From Labedella endophytica (GTDB lineage: Bacteria > Actinomycetota > Actinomycetes > Actinomycetales > Microbacteriaceae): a stretch of DNA of 64,000 nucleotides. The position numbers were made by a program, and so were the translations under genes. Below, piece after piece: positions 17,867 to 26,782 of the stretch. A model generated the notes under the pieces. That model searched no databases and had not been told where the DNA came from. It worked only from the letters and a program-made list of their open reading frames with translations. Position 1 is the first letter of the stretch; every line of letters starts with the position of its first letter. The stretch covers positions 1 through 64,000 of the forward strand of contig NZ_RZGZ01000005.1 of NCBI RefSeq assembly GCF_003990045.1, written 5' to 3'.

Positions 17867-17872
17867 TAGTCT
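17867..17872 (+). promoter_or_regulatory. Leaderless -10 for the M3 peptidase gene
   Basis: TAGTCT, then six G residues, then the ATG at 17879. It is back-to-back with the methyltransferase promoter 45 bp away. Confidence 0.6.
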
Positions 17873-17878
17873 GGGGGG

Positions 17879-19918
17879 ATGTCGACATCGGACAACCCCT
17901 TCTTCCAGCCCAGCACCCTCCCCTATCAGCTCCCGCCGTTCGAGCTCATCACGGACGACCACTACCTCCCGGCGATCGAGCGCGGCATCGCGGAGCAGAA
18001 GGCCGAGGTCGAGGCGATCGCCTCCCAGGACTCCCCCGCCGATTTCGAGAACACCCTGGTGGCCCTGGAACGTTCCGGAGCTATCCTCTCCCGCGTCCTC
18101 CACGTGTTCTACAACAAGAGCTCGGCGGATTCGAACGACGAGACGAACGCGATCGAGGAGCGGATCGCACCCGTACTCGCCGCCCACGACGACTCCATCC
18201 GACTCGATTCCCGGCTCTACGAGCGGATCCGCACCCTGTGGGCGTCCCGTGACGGCCTCGGCCTCGACGCCGAGCAGGCCTACCTGCTCGAGCGCTATCA
18301 CACCGAGTTCACCCTGGCGGGAGCCGGCCTCTCCGCTGCGGACAAGGCGCGGCTGACCGAGTACAACACCCGGTTGTCCTCACTCACGACAACGTTCGAG
18401 AAGAACCTCCTCGCCGACACCAACGAGCTCGCCGTCGTCGTCGACGATCCGGCGGAGCTCGACGGTCTGAGTGCCGGCGAGATCTCGGCGGCGGAACGAG
18501 CAGCACGAGACCGCGGGCTCGAGGATTCCTCCGTGATCACGCTCGTCCTCCCCACAGGTCACCCGTCGCTCGCGTCGCTCCGGAACCGGGGGCTCCGCGA
18601 GCGCATCATGACCGCGTCGAGAGCGCGGGGAACTCGCGGAGGCGAGCACGACAACCGCGCCGTCCTCCTCGAGATCGTGCGACTCCGCGCCGAGCGCGCC
18701 CGACTCCTGGGATTCCCCGACCACGCCTCCTTCGTGACCGCCGACCAGACGGCGAAGAATCCGCAGAACGTCGCCGACATGCTCGAACGGCTCGCGCCGG
18801 CCGCCGCCCGCAACGCACGCGCCGAGCAGGCGGAACTCCAGCGCGTCGCCGGTGCCGACACCGTGGAGAGCTGGGACTGGGCCTTCCTCTCCGAGGTCGT
18901 GCGCCGTGAGCGGTTCGACGTCGACACCGCGGCCATGCGGCCCTACTTCGAGGCGGAGCGCGTCTACCACGACGGCATCTTCACGGCCGCCTCGAAGCTC
19001 TACGGCCTGTCCTTCACCGAGCGCTCCGACCTCGTCGCCTACCACCCCGACGTGCGCGTCTTCGAGGTCTTTGACGAGGACGGCAGCGCACTCGGCCTCT
19101 TCCTCCTCGACCTCTACACGCGGGACTCGAAGCGCGGGGGCGCGTGGATGAACTCGCTCATCGCACAGAACAGGCTGCTCGACCACCCGACGATCGTCGT
19201 GAACAATTTGAACGTCCCGCGGCCGGCCGCCGGGGAGCCGACGCTGCTCAGCTACGACGAGGTCGTCACCGCCTTCCACGAGTTCGGCCACGCTCTCCAC
19301 GGCCTTCTCGCCGAGGTCACCTACCCCCGATTCTCGGGGACGAGCGTGCATCGCGACTTCGTCGAGTTCCCGAGCCAGGTGAACGAGATGTGGATGCTGT
19401 GGCCCGAGATCCTGGAGAGCTACGCCGTGCACCACGAGACGGGGGAGCCGATGCCGGCTGAACTCGTCCAGAAGCTGCACGCCTCCGCCGCGTTCAACGA
19501 GGGCTTCAGCACGAGCGAGTACCTCGCGGCGGCCCTCCTCGACCAGGCCTGGCACCGTGTGAGCGCCGACGACGTCATCACCGATGTCGCGACGTTCGAG
19601 GCCGAGGCCCTCGCTCGAGTGGGTCTCGACGATCCGGCCGTTCCGCCTCGGTACGCGAGCACCTACTTCGCCCACACGTTCTCCGGCGGCTACGACGCCG
19701 GGTACTACTCATACATCTGGAGCGAGGTGCTCGATGCGGACACCGTCGAATGGTTCCGCGAGAACGGAGGGCTCACGCGGGAGAACGGTGACCGCTTCCG
19801 CCGCTACGTGCTCGGCATCGGCGGTTCCGCCGACCCCATCGCTTCCTACCGCGAGTTCCGCGGCCGCGACGCCGACATCACTCCGCTTCTGACCCGTCGC
19901 GGGCTGCTCGCGGACTGA
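17879..19918 (+). CDS. M3 family metallopeptidase, peptidyl-dipeptidase Dcp-like
   Basis: A cytoplasmic zinc peptidase that trims short peptides. The 679-residue length fits Dcp/oligopeptidase A. The zinc site HEFGH is at residues 467-471 and the third ligand is expected in the following DFVEFPSQVNEMW segment, which is complete. C-terminal AHTFSGGYDAGYYSYIWSEV is the family's substrate-binding loop. There is no signal peptide. The ATG at 17879 directly follows a leaderless promoter. A strong hairpin follows the stop codon. Confidence 0.93.
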   Translation: MSTSDNPFFQPSTLPYQLPPFELITDDHYLPAIERGIAEQKAEVEAIASQDSPADFENTLVALERSGAILSRVLHVFYNKSSADSNDETNAIEERIAPVLAAHDDSIRLDSRLYERIRTLWASRDGLGLDAEQAYLLERYHTEFTLAGAGLSAADKARLTEYNTRLSSLTTTFEKNLLADTNELAVVVDDPAELDGLSAGEISAAERAARDRGLEDSSVITLVLPTGHPSLASLRNRGLRERIMTASRARGTRGGEHDNRAVLLEIVRLRAERARLLGFPDHASFVTADQTAKNPQNVADMLERLAPAAARNARAEQAELQRVAGADTVESWDWAFLSEVVRRERFDVDTAAMRPYFEAERVYHDGIFTAASKLYGLSFTERSDLVAYHPDVRVFEVFDEDGSALGLFLLDLYTRDSKRGGAWMNSLIAQNRLLDHPTIVVNNLNVPRPAAGEPTLLSYDEVVTAFHEFGHALHGLLAEVTYPRFSGTSVHRDFVEFPSQVNEMWMLWPEILESYAVHHETGEPMPAELVQKLHASAAFNEGFSTSEYLAAALLDQAWHRVSADDVITDVATFEAEALARVGLDDPAVPPRYASTYFAHTFSGGYDAGYYSYIWSEVLDADTVEWFRENGGLTRENGDRFRRYVLGIGGSADPIASYREFRGRDADITPLLTRRGLLAD

Positions 19919-19938
19919 CGCGAGTTCCCGTCATACGA

Positions 19939-19970
19939 AACGGCGCCCCTCCCGGAGGAGGGGCGCCGTT
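19939..19970. terminator. Bidirectional hairpin terminator
   Basis: A perfect 14-bp stem (left arm 19939-19952, right arm 19957-19970) with loop CGGA, followed by CTCT, lies between the convergent M3 peptidase and clpX genes. Confidence 0.85.
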
Positions 19971-20003
19971 CTCTGTGCGCGGCGCGGAGGCGGGGCGCAG
20001 GGT

Positions 20004-21281
20004 CTACGCGGACTTCTCCTGGCGACGCTCGGCGTGGGGGACGATCGTCGGAGCGGCGTTGTCGAGCACGGACGCCCGGGTGACCACGACGCGAGCGACC
20101 TCGTCCGTCGACGGCACCTCGAACATGATCGGCCCGAGGACCTCTTCCATGATCGCGCGGAGACCACGGGCACCGGTCTTGCGGAGAACCGCGAGGTCGG
20201 CGATCGCCTCGAGGGCGTCGGGAGCGAACTCGAGCTCGACCCCGTCGATCTGGAACATGCGCTGGTACTGCTTGACGAGCGCATTCCGGGGAACCGTGAG
20301 GATTTCCATGAGGGCGTGCTGGTCGAGCGGCGTCACCGTCGTCACGACGGGAAGTCGGCCGATGAACTCGGGGATGAGGCCGAACTTGTGGAGGTCTTCC
20401 GGCAGGACCTCGGTGAAGAGGTCGATCTCGTCGAGCTTCGAGTGCAGAGGGGCACCGAAGCCGATGCCCTTCTTGCCGGCGCGGGCCGAGATGATCTCCT
20501 CGAGCCCCGCGAAGGCGCCGGCGACGATGAACAGGACGTTCGTCGTGTCGATCTGAATGAACTCCTGGTGCGGGTGCTTGCGGCCGCCCTGCGGCGGAAC
20601 GGAGGCGACGGTACCCTCGAGGATCTTGAGGAGGGCCTGCTGCACACCCTCGCCCGAGACGTCGCGCGTGATGGAGGGGTTCTCCGCCTTGCGCGCGATC
20701 TTGTCGACCTCGTCGATGTAGATGATGCCGCTCTCGGCGCGCTTGACGTCGTAGTCGGCGGCCTGGATGAGCTTGAGGAGGATGTTCTCGACGTCCTCGC
20801 CCACGTAGCCGGCCTCGGTGAGCGCGGTGGCATCGGCGACCGCGAAGGGGACGTTGAGCCGCTTCGCGAGCGTCTGAGCGAGATACGTCTTGCCGCACCC
20901 GGTGGGACCGATGAGCAGGATGTTGCTCTTGGCGATCTCGATGTCGTCGCCGAGGGCGTCCGCACTCGTGAGGGCCGACTTCGCCTTGACACGCTTGTAG
21001 TGGTTGTACACGGCGACGGACAGCGCCTTCTTCGCGGCGATCTGACCGATGACGTACTCCTCGAGGAAGGAGAAGATCTCCTTCGGCTTCGGGAGCTCGA
21101 AATCACCGGCCGGTTCTTCGCCGGCTTCCGCCAGACGTTCCTCGATGATCTCGTTGCAGAGTTCGACGCACTCGTCGCAGATGTAGACGCCGGGCCCCGC
21201 GATGAGCTGCTGGACCTGCTTCTGGCTCTTGCCGCAGAACGAGCACTTCAGGAGATCTGCGCTCTCGCCTATCCGAGCCAT
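20004..21281 (-). CDS. clpX: ClpX ATPase subunit of the ClpXP protease
   Basis: Unfolds tagged proteins and feeds them to ClpP. The 425-residue protein has the N-terminal C4 zinc finger (Cys13, 16, 35, 38), Walker A GPTGCGKT at 125-132, Walker [10 protein letters not shown], and the IGFGAP loop that docks on ClpP. The ATG at 21281 gives the standard N-terminus and has a GAGGGAG ribosome site. It is downstream of clpP2 but has its own -10 and is separated from clpP2 by a large hairpin, so it can be expressed separately. Confidence 0.98.
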   Translation of the reverse strand: MARIGESADLLKCSFCGKSQKQVQQLIAGPGVYICDECVELCNEIIEERLAEAGEEPAGDFELPKPKEIFSFLEEYVIGQIAAKKALSVAVYNHYKRVKAKSALTSADALGDDIEIAKSNILLIGPTGCGKTYLAQTLAKRLNVPFAVADATALTEAGYVGEDVENILLKLIQAADYDVKRAESGIIYIDEVDKIARKAENPSITRDVSGEGVQQALLKILEGTVASVPPQGGRKHPHQEFIQIDTTNVLFIVAGAFAGLEEIISARAGKKGIGFGAPLHSKLDEIDLFTEVLPEDLHKFGLIPEFIGRLPVVTTVTPLDQHALMEILTVPRNALVKQYQRMFQIDGVELEFAPDALEAIADLAVLRKTGARGLRAIMEEVLGPIMFEVPSTDEVARVVVTRASVLDNAAPTIVPHAERRQEKSA

Positions 21282-21322
21282 GCGGTCACTCCCTCTTACG
21301 CGGTGGTACGTACTGTTCTGTC

Positions 21323-21328
21323 AGCCTA
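21323..21328 (-). promoter_or_regulatory. -10 element for clpX
   Basis: TAGGCT on the minus strand, giving a clpX leader of about 35-40 nt that contains a ribosome site. Confidence 0.5.
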
Positions 21329-21344
21329 GCCGCTCCCCCCGACA

Positions 21345-21389
21345 ACGCTGCGCAACCGCCTCGGCTTTTCGAGGTCGATTGCGCAGCGT
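21345..21389 (-). terminator. Large hairpin between clpP2 and clpX
   Basis: Outer perfect 11-bp stem ACGCTGCGCAA / TTGCGCAGCGT (21345-21355 and 21379-21389) encloses an inner CCTCG / CGAGG stem with a T-rich loop. It probably ends the clpP1-clpP2 transcript or protects its 3' end. Confidence 0.55.
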
Positions 21390-21419
21390 CGTGGAGCGGA
21401 TCCGGACGGTGTCCGGGGA

Positions 21420-22088
21420 TCAGCCCTGGGTAAGGGCCAGCGGGTTCTTCCGGGTCGTGAGGACCTGGTCGATGAGGCCGTACTCGAGGGCCTCGGCCGC
21501 GCCGAGGATCTTGTCCCGGTCGATGTCCTTGTTGACCTGCTCCTGCGAGCGGTTGGAGTGACGCGAGAGCGTCTCTTCCAGCCACGTACGCATGCGTAGG
21601 ATCTCAGCCGCCTGGATCTCGATGTCCGAGGCCTGGCCCTGGCCCGCTTCGCCCACGGCTGGCTGGTGGATCAGGATGCGGGCGTTCGGGAGCGCGAGGC
21701 GCTTGCCGGGCGTACCGGCAGCGGTCAGCACCGCAGCCGCCGATGCCGCCTGGCCGAGAACGACCGTGGAGACGTGGGGGCGGATGTACTGCATCGTGTC
21801 GTAGATCGCCGTCATCGCGGTGAACGAGCCACCAGGCGAGTTGATGTACATGACGATGTCGCGATCGGGGTCCATGCTCTCGAGGACGAGGAGCTGGGCC
21901 ATGACGTCGTCGGCCGACGCGTCGTCCACCTGGACTCCGAGGAAGATGATGCGGTCCTCGAAAAGCTTGGCGTAGGGGTCCTGGCGCTTGTAGCCGTAGG
22001 CGGTGCGCTCCTCGAAGCTCGGGAGGATGTAGCGCGCTCCCGGCATCTCCATGGAGCGGCCGGCCGCGGCGAACGTGGGGGTCTGCAT
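21420..22088 (-). CDS. clpP2: ClpP2 protease subunit
   Basis: Serine protease ring subunit that in Actinobacteria works as a mixed ClpP1-ClpP2 tetradecamer with ClpX or ClpC. The 222-residue protein carries the nucleophile region [10 protein letters not shown] (Ser116), His141 in LIHQPAV, and the acidic partner in the DIDRDKIL region. The [22 protein letters not shown]-terminus is typical of ClpP2. An internal ATG at residue 13 is an alternative start. It follows clpP1 by 35 bp in one operon. Confidence 0.96.
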   Translation of the reverse strand: MQTPTFAAAGRSMEMPGARYILPSFEERTAYGYKRQDPYAKLFEDRIIFLGVQVDDASADDVMAQLLVLESMDPDRDIVMYINSPGGSFTAMTAIYDTMQYIRPHVSTVVLGQAASAAAVLTAAGTPGKRLALPNARILIHQPAVGEAGQGQASDIEIQAAEILRMRTWLEETLSRHSNRSQEQVNKDIDRDKILGAAEALEYGLIDQVLTTRKNPLALTQG

Positions 22089-22123
22089 GGGGTTCGTCCT
22101 GTCTCTCGTTCTCTGGCCGGCGA

Positions 22124-22738
22124 TCAGACCGCGGGGTTTCCGGTGCCGCCGTCGGCGACCTCGGTGCCGCCGCCGCCGATCACTTCGGTCGCCGACTCGC
22201 GGATGTGGTCGACGAAGCCGTATTCGAGGGCCTGCTCGGCGGTGAACCAGCGGTCCCGGTCGCCGTCGGCGTTGACCTGCTCGAGCGACTTGCCCGTCTG
22301 GTCTGCCGTGATCTGGGCCAAACGGTTCTTCATGTCGATGATGAGCTGCGCCTGCGTCTGGATGTCGCTCGACGTCCCGCCGAATCCACCGTGCGGCTGG
22401 TGCAGCAGCACGCGCGCATTCGGCGTGATGTAGCGCTTGCCCTTGGTCCCGCTCGTGAGGAGCAACTGCCCCATCGAGGCCGCCATGCCGATTCCCACGG
22501 TGACGATGTCGTTCGGCACGAACTGCATCGTGTCGTAGATCGCCATGCCCGCGGTGATCGAGCCACCGGGCGAGTTGATGTAGAGGTAGATGTCCTTCTT
22601 GGGGTCCTCGGCCGCGAGGAGCAAGATCTTCGCGCAGATCTCGTTCGCGTTCTCATCCCGGACCTCGGAGCCCAGCCAGATGATCCGGTCCCTCAGAAGT
22701 CGATCGAATACACTCTGGGCCATCAGAGGCTCTGCCAT
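22124..22738 (-). CDS. clpP1: ClpP1 protease subunit
   Basis: First subunit of the paired ClpP1-ClpP2 protease core, 204 residues. Active-site elements are GMAASMG with Ser88, LLHQPHGG with His113 and the Asp in DRDRWFTA. The frame is open further upstream to 22789, but the ATG at 22738 (MAEPLMAQ) has a GGAG ribosome site and gives the normal length. The upstream region holds a match to the ClgR activator motif. It ends in a short Gly/Val-rich tail. Confidence 0.96.
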   Translation of the reverse strand: MAEPLMAQSVFDRLLRDRIIWLGSEVRDENANEICAKILLLAAEDPKKDIYLYINSPGGSITAGMAIYDTMQFVPNDIVTVGIGMAASMGQLLLTSGTKGKRYITPNARVLLHQPHGGFGGTSSDIQTQAQLIIDMKNRLAQITADQTGKSLEQVNADGDRDRWFTAEQALEYGFVDHIRESATEVIGGGGTEVADGGTGNPAV

Positions 22739-22806
22739 GTCGCGCTCCGTTTCAGTTGTCGCTTGCGTTATCGAACTTATCGGGTGCAACGCACGCCGGT
22801 CGCCGT

Positions 22807-22820
22807 GTTCGCCGTGGGCG
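22807..22820. promoter_or_regulatory. Candidate ClgR binding site upstream of clpP1
   Basis: GTTCGCCGTGGGCG fits the ClgR consensus reported for Streptomyces (GTTCGC, pyrimidine, four bases, GCG). It is ~70 bp upstream of the clpP1 start, a suitable place for an activator. ClgR controls clp operons in other Actinobacteria; here it is an inference from the motif. Confidence 0.5.
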
Positions 22821-22845
22821 CATATCGCGCCGCGGTAACGACGAA

Positions 22846-22877
22846 GCGGGCCGCCGACCCGGAGGTCGAGGGCCCGC
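22846..22877 (-). terminator. Terminator after tig
   Basis: Two 14-nt arms (22846-22859 and 22864-22877) pair with two internal mismatches around a CGGA loop. On the minus strand the stem is followed by TTCGTCGTT. Confidence 0.75.
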
Positions 22878-22896
22878 TCACGGGTGGATCTCGAGA

Positions 22897-24246
22897 CTAC
22901 TTCGAGGCCGACTCGTCGTCGGTCGCGTCGTCCGCGACGGTGTCGTCTTCGGACTCTTCGATCTCGTCGTCGTCGGAGGGGATGAACCCGCTCAGGTCGA
23001 CGGGCTTGCCGTCGGTGTCGACGACCGAGACCTTGCCGAGGGTGATCGCGATCGCCTTGTTGCGTGCGACCTCGCCCATCATCTGCGGGATCTGACCGTT
23101 CTCGTCGAGTACCTTGATGAACTCGCCGGGCTCCATGCCGTACTGCGCGGCGCCCTGGATCAGGTACGAGGTGAGCTCCTCCTGGCTGACCTGGACCTTC
23201 TCGGTCTCGGCGATCTGGTCGAAGAGGATCTGCGTCTTGAACGTCTTCTCGCTCGACTCGGTCACCTCGGCACGGTGAGCGTCGTCCTCGAGACGACCCT
23301 CGCCCTCGAGGTGGCGGTGCACCTCGTCCTCGATGAGCTTCGGCGGAACGGGCACGTCGACCTTCTCGAGCAGCACGTCGACGAGCTTGGTGCGCGCCTC
23401 GTTGCCCTGACCGAACGCCTTCTGGCGCTCGACCTGTTCGGTGAGGCTGCCACGGAGCTCGGCGATCGTGTCGAACTCGCTCGCGATCTGCGCGAAGTCG
23501 TCGTCGGCCTCGGGGAGCTCGCGCTCCTTGACGGCCGTGATCGTCACGGTGATCTCCGCGGTCTCGCCGGCGTGCTCGCCACCGAGGAGGTCGGAGGAGA
23601 ACGTCGTGGTCTCACCGGCCGTGAGCGACTCGAGGACCTCGTCGATGCCCTCGAGCAGCTCGCCCGAGCCGAGCTCGTAGGAGATGCCGGAGGCGTTGTC
23701 GACCTCTTCGCCGTTGATCGTGGCGATGAGGTCGATCTGGGCGAAGTCGCCGGTCTTGGCGGGACGGTCGACGGTCACGAGCGTGCCGAAGCGCGTGCGG
23801 AGACGCTCGAGCTCCTCGTCGATGTCGGCGTCGGTGACCGCTGCGGGCTCGACCTCGATCGTGATCTCGTCGAGAGCGGGCACCTCGACCTCGGGGCGCA
23901 CGTCGACCTCGATCGTGACGAGCAGGTCGCCCGAGAAGTCCTTGTCACTCGGCCATCCGGTGATGTCGGCCTCGGGGCGTCCGAGCGTGCGGATGCCCTC
24001 GGTCGTGACGGCCTCGCGGTAGAACTTGTCGAGGCCCTCGTTGACGGCGTGCTCGAGCACGGCGCCCTTGCCGACGCGCTGGTCGATGATGGGCGGCGGG
24101 ATCTTGCCCTTGCGGAATCCGGGCACGTTGATCTGCTCGGCGATGTGTCCGTAGGCGTGGTCGATGCTGGGCTTCAGCTCGTCCGGCGTCACGGCGATCG
24201 CGAGCTTGACGCGCGTCGGGCTGAGCTTTTCGACGGTGGTCTTCAC
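22897..24246 (-). CDS. tig: Trigger factor, ribosome-bound chaperone
   Basis: Binds nascent chains at the ribosome exit and has peptidyl-prolyl isomerase activity. The 449-residue protein has the ribosome-docking segment [12 protein letters not shown] (the FRKGK signature), an FKBP-type domain in the middle (residues ~155-245), and a helical C-terminal arm domain, ending in an acidic Asp/Glu/Ser tail. The start is a GTG at 24246 with AGGAG about 12 nt upstream. tRNA-Pro lies 44 bp upstream on the same strand. The order tig, then clpP1-clpP2-clpX, is conserved in many bacteria. Confidence 0.97.
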   Translation of the reverse strand: MKTTVEKLSPTRVKLAIAVTPDELKPSIDHAYGHIAEQINVPGFRKGKIPPPIIDQRVGKGAVLEHAVNEGLDKFYREAVTTEGIRTLGRPEADITGWPSDKDFSGDLLVTIEVDVRPEVEVPALDEITIEVEPAAVTDADIDEELERLRTRFGTLVTVDRPAKTGDFAQIDLIATINGEEVDNASGISYELGSGELLEGIDEVLESLTAGETTTFSSDLLGGEHAGETAEITVTITAVKERELPEADDDFAQIASEFDTIAELRGSLTEQVERQKAFGQGNEARTKLVDVLLEKVDVPVPPKLIEDEVHRHLEGEGRLEDDAHRAEVTESSEKTFKTQILFDQIAETEKVQVSQEELTSYLIQGAAQYGMEPGEFIKVLDENGQIPQMMGEVARNKAIAITLGKVSVVDTDGKPVDLSGFIPSDDDEIEESEDDTVADDATDDESASK

Positions 24247-24289
24247 GTTGGTACGTTCTCCTGTTTGATGGATCTGACGTCAGTGGTCG

Positions 24290-24366
24290 TGGTCGGGGCG
24301 ACAGGATTCGAACCTGCGACCTCCCGGTCCCAAACCGGGCGCTCTACCAAGCTGAGCTACGCCCCG
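24290..24366 (-). tRNA. tRNA-Pro (anticodon TGG)
   Basis: Complete cloverleaf on the minus strand: acceptor CGGGGCG / CGCCCCG, D arm GCTCAGCTTGGTAGAGC, anticodon stem CCCGG / CCGGG with loop TTTGGGA, and T arm with TTCGAAT. The discriminator is A (24293) and CCA is encoded at 24290-24292. The anticodon TGG reads proline codons. Confidence 0.97.
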
Positions 24367-24577
24367 GCTGTCTCGAGCCGGCGGTCACTCGACCTCGCGG
24401 AGCTTCTCGTCGGGCGGATGGACCTCATGCAGTCTAGCCTCAATCGCGTCGCGCGCCTGGACTCGCGTGCACGAACCGGCCACGTCGATGTAGTAATGTT
24501 GCATCGCGTCTGCGGCCGAACAGGTCGTGGTCGACGTTTCACAATTGAATCCCGTTCGACGGAATCCCGTCGATTAC

Positions 24578-24651
24578 GGGGCTGTAGCTTAGTGGTAAAG
24601 CCTCTGTCTTCCAAACAGATGATGCGAGTTCGATTCTCGTCAGCCCCTCCA
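24578..24651 (+). tRNA. tRNA-Gly (anticodon TCC)
   Basis: Cloverleaf with acceptor GGGGCTG / CAGCCCC, D arm GCTTAGTGGTAAAGC, anticodon stem TCTGT / ACAGA with loop CTTCCAA, and T loop TTCGATT. The discriminator T is followed by an encoded CCA (24649-24651). A small TCGACGG / CCGTCGA inverted repeat lies just upstream of the gene. Confidence 0.97.
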
Positions 24652-24705
24652 TTCCTCGCGATCTTGTTGGGTCGCGATTCCACGGCTCGTGGACCGGCGC
24701 GACGC

Positions 24706-24808
24706 CTCCGAGCCTGTGCGATCTCCGAGCCTGTGCGATCTCCGAGCCTGTGCGATCTCCGAGCCTGTGCGATCTCCGAGCCTGTGCCGATCTCCGAGCC
24801 TGTGCAAC
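24706..24808. repeat. Six-copy 17-bp tandem repeat after tRNA-Gly
   Basis: The unit CTCCGAGCCTGTGCGAT occurs four times exactly (24706-24773), a fifth time with one extra C (24774-24791), and a sixth time with its last bases changed (24792-24808). It begins 55 bp past the tRNA end. There are no spacers between copies, so it is not a CRISPR. The rest of 24652-24880 shows no gene that I can support. Confidence 0.95.
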
Positions 24809-24880
24809 CGTTCAGCTGTTGCGAAGCGACGCCTCCTCCGCATCGCGGTGGTGTCGCCCTATCGGCCTCGGGCATCGCCG

Positions 24881-24886
24881 TAGGCT
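24881..24886 (+). promoter_or_regulatory. Leaderless -10 element
   Basis: TAGGCT followed by 7 nt and an ATG at 24894, which begins a seven-codon ORF that overlaps the start of the small membrane protein gene. Confidence 0.5.
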
Positions 24887-24893
24887 GGTGGGC

Positions 24894-24917
24894 ATGATCA
24901 GCGCGGTGTCGGCATGA
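24894..24917 (+). other. Possible leader mini-ORF (MISAVSA)
   Basis: A seven-codon reading frame whose ATG stands at leaderless distance from TAGGCT. Its TGA stop overlaps the ATG at 24914 as ATGA. The gene at 24914 has no clear ribosome site, so ribosomes may enter here and restart. It may be chance in so short a frame. Confidence 0.35.
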
Positions 24918-25111
24918 ACGAGCGGGAGCAGCGACGACGCACGCGGGCACGCGCGCTCTGGACGTTCCTCGGCACCGCCTTCGCCGTCGCGGCTCTCTGC
25001 GCGTTCTTCCTCGGCCGCCCGGGGCTCGGTGCCGCATTCGTCGTCGGGGTCACGATCTGCCTCGGGGGCCTGACGCGGGTCGGCCGCATCAGCCCCCGAG
25101 GACGACGCTAG
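24914..25111 (+). CDS. Small two-span membrane protein
   Basis: A 65-residue protein with a basic N-terminus (EQRRRTRARA), two hydrophobic helices (LWTFLGTAFAVAALCAFFLG and AAFVVGVTICLGGL) and a basic C-terminus, so both ends should be cytoplasmic. It is probably made by re-initiation after the overlapping mini-ORF at 24894. Its stop codon overlaps the stop of the convergent putP gene by 4 bp. No function is known to me. Confidence 0.6.
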   Translation: MNEREQRRRTRARALWTFLGTAFAVAALCAFFLGRPGLGAAFVVGVTICLGGLTRVGRISPRGRR

Positions 25112-26631
25112 CCGCGCTCGTTCGCGGCGGCCGCGTCCGGCTTGACGATCGCGAGGGCGCCCGTCTCGGTGAACTCGCGCTCGATCTCGGCCTCCTTCTC
25201 CGTACCCGCCCGGTGCGTCGCGAGGCTCACGACGACGGAGATCACGAGGTTGGCGATGAAGCCGGGGATGATCTCGTAGAGCTCGGTCCCGAGGCTCGCC
25301 CAGATGAACACGGTCGCGGCACCCGCGACCATACCGGCGAGCGCGCCCCAGTTCGTGAGCTTCTTCCAGAACAGGCTGAGGAGGATGATCGGACCGAATG
25401 CGGCCCCGAACCCGGCCCAGGCGAATCCGACGAGAGCGAGGATCGAGTCCGACGGACTGATCGCGAGCACGCACGCGATGGCGGCGACGGCGAGGACCGC
25501 TCCGCGACCGGCGAGGACGAGCGTCTTCGGCTGCGGCTTCCTCTTCGCGACCACCATGAAGAGGTCCTCCACGAGTGCGGACGAGCACACGATGAGCTGG
25601 CTCGAGATCGTCGACATGATCGCGGCGAGCACGGCCGCGAGGATCAGTCCGCTCACGAGCGGGTGGAACAGCACCTGCGCCATGACGAGCACGATCGTCT
25701 CGGGATCGGAGATGTCGATGCCGTTCTGCTGTACGTAGGCGACCCCGACGATCCCCGAGACGATCGCACCGATCATCGACAGCAGCATCCATCCCATGCC
25801 GATGCGTCGACCGGCGATGGCCGAGTGCGGGTCCCGCAGAGCCATGAATCGCACGATGATGTGCGGCTGACCGCAATAGCCGAGGCCCCAACCGAGGGCC
25901 GAGACGATACCGACGACGGCGACCCAGTTCCAATCCTCGGGGATGAGCCCCGCGTGATCGACGCCCGAGGCGACGATCGCCTCGCTCACGCCGTCGAGGC
26001 CGCCGAGCGAGAAGATCGCGACGACCGGGATCGCGATGAGGGCGAGGAGCATCATGAGCCCCTGCACGACATCGGTGAAGGTCGCGCCGAGGAAGCCGCC
26101 GAAGAGCGTGTAGGCGAGCGTGACGCCCGCGACGAGCAGCATCCCGGTCAGGTAGTCGCCGTCGAAGGCGCTCTCGAAGAACACGCCGCCCGCGACCATG
26201 CCGGAGGAGATGTAGAAGGTGAAGAAGACGAGGACGACGACGCCGCTCACGAGACGCAGGGACCGTGACGTGTCGTGCAACCGGTTCTCGAAGTAGCTCG
26301 GCACCGTGATCGAGTTGTTCGCCACTTGCGTGTACGCGCGCAGACGCGGAGCGACGAAACGCCAGTTGAGGTACGCGCCGATGAGGAGCCCGATACCGAT
26401 CCAGGCCTCGACGAGACCGGAGACGAAGATCGCGCCGGGCAGGCCCAGCATGAGCCATCCGGACATGTCGGACGCGCCCGCGCTGAGCGCTGCGGTGCCA
26501 GGGCTGAGGTTCCGACCCCCGAGCATGTAGTCCTCGTGGTCCTTGGTCTGCCGGAAGGCGTAGACGCCGATGCCGATCATGGCGGCGAAGTAGATCGCGA
26601 GGGCGATGAGATGGAATGTCAGGTCGGACAC
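25108..26631 (-). CDS. putP: Sodium/proline symporter
   Basis: Member of the sodium:solute symporter family, importing proline with Na+. The 507-residue protein has about 13 membrane helices. Family signatures include DYMLGGRNLSPGTAALSAGASDMSGW near the N-terminus (Na+ site) and GLGYCGQPHIIVRFMA in the middle, both typical of PutP. The C-terminal ~45 residues are a charged cytoplasmic tail. The start is a GTG at 26631 with GGGAG upstream. A TAGTAT promoter element lies ~90 bp before it. Confidence 0.93.
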   Translation of the reverse strand: MSDLTFHLIALAIYFAAMIGIGVYAFRQTKDHEDYMLGGRNLSPGTAALSAGASDMSGWLMLGLPGAIFVSGLVEAWIGIGLLIGAYLNWRFVAPRLRAYTQVANNSITVPSYFENRLHDTSRSLRLVSGVVVLVFFTFYISSGMVAGGVFFESAFDGDYLTGMLLVAGVTLAYTLFGGFLGATFTDVVQGLMMLLALIAIPVVAIFSLGGLDGVSEAIVASGVDHAGLIPEDWNWVAVVGIVSALGWGLGYCGQPHIIVRFMALRDPHSAIAGRRIGMGWMLLSMIGAIVSGIVGVAYVQQNGIDISDPETIVLVMAQVLFHPLVSGLILAAVLAAIMSTISSQLIVCSSALVEDLFMVVAKRKPQPKTLVLAGRGAVLAVAAIACVLAISPSDSILALVGFAWAGFGAAFGPIILLSLFWKKLTNWGALAGMVAGAATVFIWASLGTELYEIIPGFIANLVISVVVSLATHRAGTEKEAEIEREFTETGALAIVKPDAAAANERG

Positions 26632-26719
26632 GGTGTCGGCTCCCTGGTGAGTCAGTCGTTCCGAGAAAAGGGCTTCCCCACGCTCGTCGTGCGGACCGAG
26701 CGCGCAGGATCAGCTCGGA

Positions 26720-26725
26720 ATACTA
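26720..26725 (-). promoter_or_regulatory. -10 element for putP
   Basis: TAGTAT on the minus strand; a start ~7 nt on would give a putP leader of ~80 nt. The rest of 26632-26782 shows no gene. Confidence 0.4.
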
Positions 26726-26782
26726 GCGAGGATCACGCGGGAAGCCGAACCGTCGCGGTCCCTCGACCGCCTCCTCGGCCGG

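Noticed and set aside
24706-24808. CRISPR array
   Set aside because: The 17-bp units are directly adjacent without unique spacers, and no cas genes are in the window.
24578-24880. Integration (att) site of a mobile element at tRNA-Gly
   Set aside because: No integrase lies nearby and no copy of the tRNA 3' end is found downstream; the neighbouring genes are ordinary housekeeping genes.
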